Assembly (NCBI GenBank): GCA_029864225.1
Contig: JAOTTU010000014.1
Location: forward strand, 1-21,742
Origin: Gammaproteobacteria bacterium
GTDB lineage: Bacteria > Pseudomonadota > Gammaproteobacteria > UBA9214
Direction of reading: 5' to 3'
DNA: 21,742 nt
The notes beneath the pieces are model-generated. The model searched no databases. It worked only from the letters and a program-made list of their open reading frames with translations, and was not told where the DNA came from. This document shows positions 15,520 to 21,742 of this stretch, one piece after another. The position numbers and the translations under genes are program-made. Position 1 is the stretch's first letter. Each line of letters starts with the position of its first letter.

Positions 15520-15840
15520 ATGGCCGATACGCCAGCCGAACTCAATGACGCAGAACTGCAACAGCAACTCAATCTGGAGACCGGCCGACTGGGCTGGCCT
15601 GAACTGCAGCGCCACTTCGCCCGCGGGGTGGTGATCATCCTGTCCAGGGACATGGACCTGGTCGTGGTGGCAAGCCGTTTCGCGCAGGACGACAGGATCC
15701 GTGTCGAGCAGTGGCTCGACCAGGGCAACATCCGGCGTGCCTCAGATGCCGACGCGCAGCACTGGAGCAGGACGGAACCGGCGTTCTGGGCGATCGTCGT
15801 GGCACCCTGGGTGCTGGTGCAGGAAATCACCGTACAGTAG
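15520..15840 (+). CDS. DUF2288 domain-containing protein
   Basis: A soluble 106-residue protein that resembles the DUF2288 family, with GWPELQRHFARGVVIILSRDMDLVVVASRFAQDD, WLDQGNI and FWAIVVAPWVLVQEI. The family is widespread in proteobacteria and cyanobacteria and has no assigned function. No signal peptide or membrane segment is seen. The ATG at 15520 has only a weak GGGTAG upstream. It precedes degQ by 114 bp, with palindromic element copy B in between; co-transcription is possible because no terminator other than that element is visible. Confidence 0.85.
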   Translation: MADTPAELNDAELQQQLNLETGRLGWPELQRHFARGVVIILSRDMDLVVVASRFAQDDRIRVEQWLDQGNIRRASDADAQHWSRTEPAFWAIVVAPWVLVQEITVQ

Positions 15841-15847
15841 AGGAGCC

Positions 15848-15930
15848 TAAGGAAAGTCTGATCAAGCCGTCATTCCGGGCGGAGCGTCGCGAAGGCCGGA
15901 ATGACGAAAGATGAGTTAATCAGGCCTACC
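15848..15930 (+). repeat. Dispersed palindromic element, copy B (degQ leader)
   Basis: Starts TAAGGAAAGTCTGATCAAGC and ends GATGAGTTAATCAGGCCT, as in copy A. The inner stem is a perfect 11-bp CGTCATTCCGG / CCGGAATGACG with a 17-nt loop (15879-15895) that differs from copy A. Its right end (CCTACCCT) has drifted from the copy A end (CCTTCCTT). It lies 24 bp before the degQ start, in the same orientation relative to the gene as copy A to ahcY. Confidence 0.85.
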
Positions 15931-15954
15931 CTGAACATTACAGGAGCATCCCGC

Positions 15955-17343
15955 ATGAGAGACACTGCCGTTTACCTGCTGACACCGATCCCTGGCCGCA
16001 GAATCCTGCTGGCCGCACTGGTATTGATCTGCGGCCTGGTCGATGGCGTCTACGCCAGGGCAGCGCCGCCGGTCGACAGCATCGCACCGATGCTGGAACA
16101 GGTATTGCCGGCCGTGGTCAACATCTCGACCCGTACCCGTATCACTGTCCAGCGCCACCCCTTGCTGGATGACCCCTTCTTCCGGCGCTTCTTCGAGTTG
16201 CCCGGTGAGCAGCGCCGGGAACGCAAGCAGCACAGCCTGGGATCGGGCGTTGTCGTCAACGCATCAAGGGGTTATGTCCTGACCAATCATCACGTGATCG
16301 AGGGTGCCGACGAAATCACCATCACCCTGCGCGACCAGCGCCAGTTCACTGCGGAGGTGGTGGGGACCGACCCGGAAGTGGACCTGGCCCTGCTGCGCAT
16401 CGAGGCCCAGGGGCTGACGGCTCTGAAGATTGCGGACTCGGAACGCCTGCGCGTCGGCGACTTCGTGGTGGCGATCGGCAATCCCTTTGGGCTCGGGCAG
16501 ACTGTCACCTACGGTATCGTCAGCGCGCTGGGGCGCACCGGTCTGGGTATCGAGGGCTACGAGGACTTCATCCAGACCGACGCCTCCATCAATCCCGGTA
16601 ATTCCGGTGGTCCACTGGTGAACATGCGTGGTGAGCTGATCGGGATCAACACGGCCATGGTCGGCCCCGGTGGCGGCAATATCGGGATCGGCTTCGCCAT
16701 ACCCAGCAGCATGGCCCAGGCCGTCATGGAACACCTTACGGAATACGGCAAGGTACGCCGCGGTCAGTTGGGGCTGGTGGCACAGGACCTCACCCCTGAA
16801 CTCGCACACGCCTTCGGCATGCAACAGCGCCGCGGGGCCGTTGTTGCCCAGGTTGCGCCGGGGTCGGCGGCCGAGACAGCGGGCCTGCAGCCCGGAGATG
16901 TGATCGTCGCCCTGAACGAACGCCCGGTCGGTGGTTCCGGTGATCTGCGCAACATCGTCGGCCTGCTACACGTGGGGACACGGGTGCGACTCGATGTGCT
17001 GCGCAAGGGCAGGCCACTGACGCTGCATGTGGAGATCGCCGACCCGCTGGAAACCGCCACTGCCGCAGGTGAATCGAGCCGGCATCTGGCCGGTGCCATT
17101 CTCGGCAACATCCAGGACAATCATGTACTCGCGGGGCAGGTGCAGGGGGTGCAGGTGCTGGAGGTGGAACACGGCAGCCCGGCCTGGTCGTCCGGCCTGC
17201 GCACCGATGACATCATCGTGTCGATCAACCAGCAGGCGCTGCAATCGGTGGACGATGTCGCCGTGGCCGTCAAGCGCAACCCGGACGCCCTGCTGATGAA
17301 TATCCGCCGCGGCAACGGGGCGCTGTTTATCGTTATTCGCTAG
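15955..17343 (+). CDS. degQ: DegP/DegQ-type periplasmic serine endoprotease
   Basis: HtrA-family proteases degrade misfolded envelope proteins. The 462-residue product has an N-terminal hydrophobic export segment (about 15-36), a trypsin-like domain with the triad His113 (TNHHV), Asp143 (EVDLALL) and Ser217 (NPGNSGGP), and two PDZ domains (about 270-350 and 370-460: GAVVAQVAPGSAAETAGLQPGD; VQVLEVEHGSPAWSSGL). Two PDZ domains and the short LA loop favour DegQ/MucD over DegS. The start at 15955 is set by AGGAG eight bases upstream. A longer in-frame ATG at 15901 lies inside palindromic element B and would add repeat-encoded MTKDELIR. No sigma-E promoter is evident. Confidence 0.94.
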   Translation: MRDTAVYLLTPIPGRRILLAALVLICGLVDGVYARAAPPVDSIAPMLEQVLPAVVNISTRTRITVQRHPLLDDPFFRRFFELPGEQRRERKQHSLGSGVVVNASRGYVLTNHHVIEGADEITITLRDQRQFTAEVVGTDPEVDLALLRIEAQGLTALKIADSERLRVGDFVVAIGNPFGLGQTVTYGIVSALGRTGLGIEGYEDFIQTDASINPGNSGGPLVNMRGELIGINTAMVGPGGGNIGIGFAIPSSMAQAVMEHLTEYGKVRRGQLGLVAQDLTPELAHAFGMQQRRGAVVAQVAPGSAAETAGLQPGDVIVALNERPVGGSGDLRNIVGLLHVGTRVRLDVLRKGRPLTLHVEIADPLETATAAGESSRHLAGAILGNIQDNHVLAGQVQGVQVLEVEHGSPAWSSGLRTDDIIVSINQQALQSVDDVAVAVKRNPDALLMNIRRGNGALFIVIR

Positions 17344-17360
17344 ATTACTGCCGGCTAGCG
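17338..17360. repeat. Inverted repeat spanning the degQ and gltA stop codons
   Basis: CGCTAG (17338-17343) and CTAGCG (17355-17360) are inverted copies with an 11-bp spacer. Each arm contains the TAG stop of the gene entering it. There is no T tract on either side, so it is not a classical terminator. Confidence 0.5.
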
Positions 17361-18650
17361 CTCACCGAGCGGTACGTAATCGCGCTGTTTCGCCCCCACG
17401 TACAACTGCCGCGGCCGGCCGATGCGCTGGTCTTCCGAGCCGATCATCTCCATCCACTGGGCCACCCAGCCCACGGTGCGCGCAATGGAGAACATCACCG
17501 TGAACATATTGGTCGGTATACCCAGCGCCTTGTAGATGAGTCCCGAGTAGAAATCGACGTTCGGGTAGAGCTTGCGCTCGATAAAATATTCATCGCTCCG
17601 CGCAATCTCCTCCAGGTGCAGCGCCAGCTCGAACATCGGGTCATTGCCATCGCCGAGCTTTTCCAGTACCTCATGGCACATCTTGCGGATAATCTGCGCG
17701 CGCGGGTCATAGTTCTTGTAGACCCGGTGACCGAAACCCATCAGGCGAAACGGGTCGTCCCGGTCCTTGGCACACGCCAGGTATTTCGGCACATTGCTGA
17801 CATCGCCGATGTCATCCAGCATCTTCAGTACGGCCTCGTTGGCGCCACCATGCGCCGGACCCCACAGCGCCGCGATACCGGAAGCGATACAGGCAAAGGG
17901 ATTGGCGCCCGAACTGCCCGCCAGGCGCACGGTGGACGTACTGGCATTCTGTTCATGATCGGCATGCAGGATGAAGATCAGGTCCAGGGCCTTTTCAGCA
18001 ACCGGGTCGATCTCGTACTTCTCGCACGGCACACTGAACATCATATTCAGCAGGTTGCCCGTGTAACTCAGGGAATTGTCCGGATAGACCTGGGCTTCGC
18101 CAACGGAATGCTTGTAACTCGCAGCGGCGATGCCCGGCATCTTCGCGATCATGCGGTGCGCCGCGATCTCGCGGTGCTCGGGATTATTGATATCGGTGGA
18201 ATCGTGATAGAAGGCCGACAGGGACCCCACCACACCCACCATGATCGCCATCGGGTGTGCATCGTGGTAGAAACCGCGGAAAAACTCCTTCAGCGACTCG
18301 TTCAGCATGCTGTGATGGGTAATCGCATCCTGGAAACCGTCAAGCTGCACCTGGTTGGGCAGCTCGCCATACAACATCAGGTAGGCGACCTCGATAAAAC
18401 TACTGTGTTCCGCCAGCTGCTCGATCGGGTAGCCGCGAAATTGCAGCATGCCCTGCTCCCCGTCAAGATAGGTCAACTGGCTGTGGCAACTGGCCGTAGA
18501 CAGGAAGCCGGGGTCATAGGTGAAATAGCCGGTCTCGCGGAAGAAATGGCCGATGTCCACAGCGTCCGGCCCCTGGGTTGACTTCCTGACTGGCAGTTCG
18601 ATCTGCTTGCCGGTCCTGTTATCGATAACAGTTACAGTATGCTCGCCCAT
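17355..18650 (-). CDS. gltA: Citrate synthase (type II)
   Basis: GltA condenses oxaloacetate and acetyl-CoA to citrate at entry to the TCA cycle. The 431-residue protein matches the hexameric, NADH-sensitive Gram-negative type in length and layout. Active-site residues are present: His232 (ILHADHEQNASTS), His267 (GPAHGGANEA) and Asp366 (PNVDFYSG), with FGHRVYKNYDPRA (306-318) for substrate binding. The N-terminal beta-rich extension (VTVIDNRTGKQIELPV) typical of this type is also present. The ATG at 18650 has AGGGG about 10 bases upstream. It is cytoplasmic and monocistronic-looking, and converges with degQ with only 11 bp between stop codons. Confidence 0.97.
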   Translation of the reverse strand: MGEHTVTVIDNRTGKQIELPVRKSTQGPDAVDIGHFFRETGYFTYDPGFLSTASCHSQLTYLDGEQGMLQFRGYPIEQLAEHSSFIEVAYLMLYGELPNQVQLDGFQDAITHHSMLNESLKEFFRGFYHDAHPMAIMVGVVGSLSAFYHDSTDINNPEHREIAAHRMIAKMPGIAAASYKHSVGEAQVYPDNSLSYTGNLLNMMFSVPCEKYEIDPVAEKALDLIFILHADHEQNASTSTVRLAGSSGANPFACIASGIAALWGPAHGGANEAVLKMLDDIGDVSNVPKYLACAKDRDDPFRLMGFGHRVYKNYDPRAQIIRKMCHEVLEKLGDGNDPMFELALHLEEIARSDEYFIERKLYPNVDFYSGLIYKALGIPTNMFTVMFSIARTVGWVAQWMEMIGSEDQRIGRPRQLYVGAKQRDYVPLGER

Positions 18651-18709
18651 CCGCTGATCCCCTGTTGGTGTTCAATCCAGATATACCGGTGACAGATACG
18701 GCGGTGACG

Positions 18710-19363
18710 TCAACGGCGTGCGCCACTGTCCTGGCGCTTACCTGAGGTAACCGCAGCGTTCAGGCTGATGAATTCAACCGATGCATCGAGGCCCGTGACT
18801 TCCGTGTGCTCGTAGCCGGCGGGCGTCTGTACCTGTGTGACACCGAATCCTGCCATGTCCTCGCGCGAAAGGAAATAATAGTTTGGGACATTGTAGGGGG
18901 GCATCTTGCCAATCCAGCAGAGATACTGGTCGACACCGATGCCTGCGAAGAAGTCCCGCTCGAGTTGTACCAGCCGCTCCATCTCCACGTGCGCCCTGTC
19001 ACGTGCCGTCACGGCGTCTTCGCCATAGCGCTGCATGCGAGCGGCGATGTCATCCGTCCACAGACCGGTCGCCTTCAGGTGGTGATAGTTCCCGTGCCAG
19101 GCAACCACGGCACCGGGGGCGATTAACTTGCGGCCGGCAGCCGGAAAGACATAGTTGGCACAGGATGAAAGACAGTACTCGGGGACTTCCACGACCAGCC
19201 GCTGACCGAAGACCCACCTTCCGAGGGCTATGCCCGCCTCCACCTCGCCGCCGCTGGAGGTGATCACCAGCCGCCTGACCGGCCGGTTGGCCACTGCGGC
19301 AAAGAAACGGCGGTTTTCCTGCAGCGATATCGGACCCTTGTAGTAGGCAACATCATTCGACAA
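18710..19363 (-). CDS. Periplasmic ClpP/crotonase-fold protein (COG3904-like), 5' end unresolved
   Basis: The 217 residues from the TTG at 19363 show a ClpP-like fold: VITSSGGEVEAGIALGRWV (33-51, oxyanion region), then YCLSSCANYVFPAAG with a putative nucleophile Ser67, and VVAWHG with putative catalytic His90. Secreted proteins of this kind are common; their substrates are unknown. The TTG cannot be the natural start: the frame stays open upstream to 19480 and encodes a clear signal peptide, with core LICLLVLWPYGPAHA and cleavage before ESRL. Yet no ATG, GTG or TTG occurs there. An ATC at 19444-19442 would give 244 residues. The upstream frame is the one that ends the GGDEF gene at 19481. Confidence 0.7.
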   Translation of the reverse strand: MSNDVAYYKGPISLQENRRFFAAVANRPVRRLVITSSGGEVEAGIALGRWVFGQRLVVEVPEYCLSSCANYVFPAAGRKLIAPGAVVAWHGNYHHLKATGLWTDDIAARMQRYGEDAVTARDRAHVEMERLVQLERDFFAGIGVDQYLCWIGKMPPYNVPNYYFLSREDMAGFGVTQVQTPAGYEHTEVTGLDASVEFISLNAAVTSGKRQDSGARR

Positions 19364-19480
19364 GCGGCTTTCGGCGTGGGCAGGGCCGTACGGCCAGAGT
19401 ACCAGCAGGCAGATGAGCGTGTTTGTGAGGACGTTATGCCAGATAGGCGTGATCGGTACGCTTGTGTGATTGCAGGAGCG

Positions 19481-21742
19481 TTACTGAAGCGGGCTTGTGT
19501 CAGTATCCCTTGTCCTGCCCCGGTCTGCAACAGGCGTCGGGTCGTCGAGGCAGAAGCTGAAGCGGTTGCCGCCAGCGTGTTTAGCCAGGTACATCGCGGC
19601 ATCGGCTCGCTCGATCAGGGCATGCTTGCCCCGGCCATCCTCGGGATACACACTGACCCCGATGCTGGTGGAGATTCGCCTCTCATGGCCACCGATGATA
19701 AAGGGCTTGCGAATCTCGTAAAGGATCCTTTCGGAGATACTGACCACGTTTACCATGGCCTCTACCCCCTCGAGAATGATGACGAACTCATCGCCACCGT
19801 AGCGCGTGACCGTATCTGTATCGCGTACCGAGGTCACCAGCCGCCCGGCCACCTGCTGCAGCAATTCGTCGCCTGAAAGGTGGCCAAGACTGTCATTGAT
19901 ATCCTTGAAGCCATCCAGATCGAGGAACAGCACGGCCACCCGCTTGCCGGATCGCCGGGTGTTGTGCAGTGCGTGGTCGAGACGGTCATCAAACAGGGTC
20001 CGGTTGGGCAGATGGGTTAATGGATCATGGTAGGCCAGGTACTTCACACGCTTCTGGATGCCCTCGATGGCGGCGATATCGGTAAACAAATACACGTAAT
20101 TGGTGACCGATCCCTCTTCATTGCGGACCTCGCTGATACTGGTCCAGTGTGGATGGGCTTCACCGTTTTCACGACGATGCCAGATCTCGCCCTGCCAGCA
20201 CCCGCGGCCCTGCAGGGTGGCATAGATATTATTAAAAAAAGCCTGGTCATGCCGGTCGGATCTCAGGATAGCGGCAGGCTTGCCGAGCAGGTCCGCCCCG
20301 GCATGCCCGGTAATCTCGGTGAACGCCCGGTTGACGGAAGTGATCTTCCGGTCGGCATCGGTCACCATGATACCTTCGTTGGAGTTGTCGAAAACAGTTG
20401 CTGCCTGCTGCAGCTTGAGACTGGACTCGCGGCGTTCGCTGATATCCAGGATCATGGCCACAAACACGCTCCGCGGCCCGAGACTGGCAAGCTGAAGATG
20501 TATTTCAACCGGGTACAGGCTGTCATCCTTGCGGCGGTGTACGGTCTCGAAATACAGGCGATTCAGGCTTCCGTCGCGCAGCGGTGCCAGCTGACAGTCA
20601 AACGCCTCCGGGGTTATTTCAGGACTGATATCGACCGGCGTCATGCCGGTCAGTTCAATCAGGGTATAACCGAGATTATTGCGCGCCCCCTGGTTGACAT
20701 TGATGAATTCCAGGGTATGTGCATCGAAAATGTAGATTTCATTGTGCGACTCATCGAGTATCTGCCCGAGGCTGTTCACCATTTCCTGGCCCTGCGCACG
20801 CCGGCGCATCTCCCTGAGCAAGTGGATATTCGCCGCCGACAGGTCCCGGGTCCTGTCTTCTATGCGCTGTTCAATTTCAGATTGATAGTGTTCGAGTCGT
20901 TGCTGCGCGATCTTCCGTTCATGGAAAACGATCGCCAGCATCAGCGCAGTGAGACTGGATACGCTCATAAAGGCCTGCAACATCAACAATGACTCATTCA
21001 GATCGTGATGCACAAACGGGCCGAAGCCATTGACCGTACCCCAGGTTGCATGCAAGGCCACGATGCTGACCGCCAGGGTCGTACCGCGCCGACCGAAGCG
21101 AAATGCCGCCCAGAGCAAGACTGGAATCATCAGGAACGCCAGGGGATGATTGCCGGCACCGGCGGGAAACCAGCCGCTGAAAACGACCTGTGCGCTGATC
21201 ATCAGCGTTATTGTATAGGCAAGACCCTCGGCAAATCGCAACCGGTTCCAGGTCAATGCGGATTTATAACCCCAGGCCAGGAACAGCGGGGCAAATACGA
21301 TCACACCGGCGGCATCGCCCAGCCACCAGGTGAGCCAGACCTCTCCGTAAAGCTCGACCGGGACAACACCCGTTGCGGCCAGGGCAGTGACACCGATCGT
21401 GGCGCTCAGCGTAGTCGCAGTCAATGCACCACCTGTCACCAGCGCAAGCAGGCCCTTGCAACTGTCCAGCGGATTGCAGGCCCCGGTGAAATGACATACC
21501 AGGCGCGCACCCACCAGAGCGGCCAGGGTGTTACCCCCCGCGACCATGATCGACGTCGACCATGGCAGATCGCTCCAGAAGCAGACCAGGAAGGCCCCCG
21601 CCGCGATGGCCGGCCACAGCCGGGTTCCCAGCAACAGCAAGGCCGCCAGGGCAATACCGTTGGGCGGCCACACCGCCGTCACGTTGCCGTAGATCAACGC
21701 CAGCTGCAACCCCAGCTCGGCCGAGACCACGTACAGAAGGGT
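19481..21742 (-). CDS. MASE1-PAS-PAS-GGDEF diguanylate cyclase (5' end beyond window)
   Basis: This membrane-bound sensor should make cyclic di-GMP. Residues are counted from the GTG at 21730. An N-terminal MASE1 sensor has about eight membrane helices (1-290; VWPPNGIALAALLLLG near 20). A short coiled linker precedes two PAS domains (about 320-435 and 440-560; NSNEGIMVTDADRKITSVNRAF) and a GGDEF domain (about 570-735). The active site RYGGDEF (645-649) and an inhibitory I-site RxxD (RDTD) five residues before it are intact; no EAL domain follows. The frame stays open to the window edge (LLYVVSAELG), so a few N-terminal residues are missing. The ligand of MASE1 is generally unknown. It precedes the ClpP-fold gene in the same frame. 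Confidence 0.93.
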   Translation of the reverse strand, partial: TLLYVVSAELGLQLALIYGNVTAVWPPNGIALAALLLLGTRLWPAIAAGAFLVCFWSDLPWSTSIMVAGGNTLAALVGARLVCHFTGACNPLDSCKGLLALVTGGALTATTLSATIGVTALAATGVVPVELYGEVWLTWWLGDAAGVIVFAPLFLAWGYKSALTWNRLRFAEGLAYTITLMISAQVVFSGWFPAGAGNHPLAFLMIPVLLWAAFRFGRRGTTLAVSIVALHATWGTVNGFGPFVHHDLNESLLMLQAFMSVSSLTALMLAIVFHERKIAQQRLEHYQSEIEQRIEDRTRDLSAANIHLLREMRRRAQGQEMVNSLGQILDESHNEIYIFDAHTLEFINVNQGARNNLGYTLIELTGMTPVDISPEITPEAFDCQLAPLRDGSLNRLYFETVHRRKDDSLYPVEIHLQLASLGPRSVFVAMILDISERRESSLKLQQAATVFDNSNEGIMVTDADRKITSVNRAFTEITGHAGADLLGKPAAILRSDRHDQAFFNNIYATLQGRGCWQGEIWHRRENGEAHPHWTSISEVRNEEGSVTNYVYLFTDIAAIEGIQKRVKYLAYHDPLTHLPNRTLFDDRLDHALHNTRRSGKRVAVLFLDLDGFKDINDSLGHLSGDELLQQVAGRLVTSVRDTDTVTRYGGDEFVIILEGVEAMVNVVSISERILYEIRKPFIIGGHERRISTSIGVSVYPEDGRGKHALIERADAAMYLAKHAGGNRFSFCLDDPTPVADRGRTRDTDTSPLQ

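Noticed and set aside
13434..15930. The two palindromic copies as ends of one composite transposon
   Set aside because: The intervening genes are core functions (small zinc protein, yhiN, ychJ, DUF2288) with no transposase, so the inverted pair is more simply two independent insertions.
15901..15954. An 18-codon N-terminal extension of degQ (MTKDELIR...)
   Set aside because: It is encoded by palindromic element B; copy A encodes the similar MTQDELIR on the minus strand at 13465. The ribosome-binding site points to 15955.
17616..18581. A 321-codon plus-strand ORF opposite gltA
   Set aside because: Antisense shadow of citrate synthase, which has all catalytic residues; the opposite translation has no domain signature.
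20027..20992. A 321-codon plus-strand ORF opposite the PAS/GGDEF gene
   Set aside because: Antisense shadow; the minus-strand frame has clear PAS and GGDEF motifs.

Overview
The window is a GC-rich chromosomal stretch from what looks like a gammaproteobacterium. The evidence is the gene set: RapA, TrhP/YegQ, ArfB, YajD, TrxC, YchJ, YhiN, Pcm, a DUF2288 protein and a two-domain polyphosphate:AMP phosphotransferase. A species cannot be named from the sequence; a Chromatiales-like or other environmental, facultatively respiring lineage is a guess. Most of the window is ordinary core genome. There are no tRNA or rRNA genes, CRISPR arrays, transposases, integrases or phage genes.

Layout. 1-53 holds the tail of a possible upstream gene. 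54-402 is a strikingly AT-rich gene-free island leading into a small secreted protein of unknown function (406-855), which ends at a strong bidirectional terminator. 1030-2464 carries three minus-strand genes in the order trxC, arfB, yajD. 2565-7099 carries rapA and pap on the plus strand. 7180-7680 (minus, CBS-pair protein) and 8000-9298 (plus, trhP) diverge from a 319-bp region with an FNR/Anr-like box. 9498-11360 encodes a secreted coiled-coil OmpA-type protein built on four 105-bp tandem repeats. 11428-13403 is an ahcY-pcm operon (minus). 13581-15401 is ychJ-yhiN plus a small Cys-rich protein (minus). 15520-17343 is a DUF2288 gene followed by a DegP/DegQ-type periplasmic protease (plus), which meets citrate synthase gltA (minus) head to head with 11 bp between the stop codons. 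18710-21742 holds a periplasmic ClpP-fold protein and a MASE1-PAS-PAS-GGDEF diguanylate cyclase (minus, 5' end cut by the window).

How the genes fit together. Pcm produces S-adenosylhomocysteine and AhcY removes it, so their pairing makes metabolic sense. AhcY is of the short Thermotoga/archaeal type, not the long type common in proteobacteria. DegQ, the OmpA-type protein and the ClpP-fold protein are all envelope proteins. RapA, ArfB and TrhP serve transcription recycling, ribosome rescue and tRNA modification.

The most interesting unexplained structure is a 75-85 bp dispersed element with terminal inverted repeats and a conserved inner hairpin. It occurs twice, once just upstream of ahcY and once just upstream of degQ, in the same orientation relative to the gene each time. 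At ahcY a plausible sigma-70 promoter abuts the element, so it would form the 5' end of the mRNA. A second oddity is the ClpP-fold gene: a clear signal-peptide-like coding stretch precedes its first usable start codon, has no ATG, GTG or TTG in any frame, and lies in the same frame as the preceding diguanylate cyclase, right after its stop.
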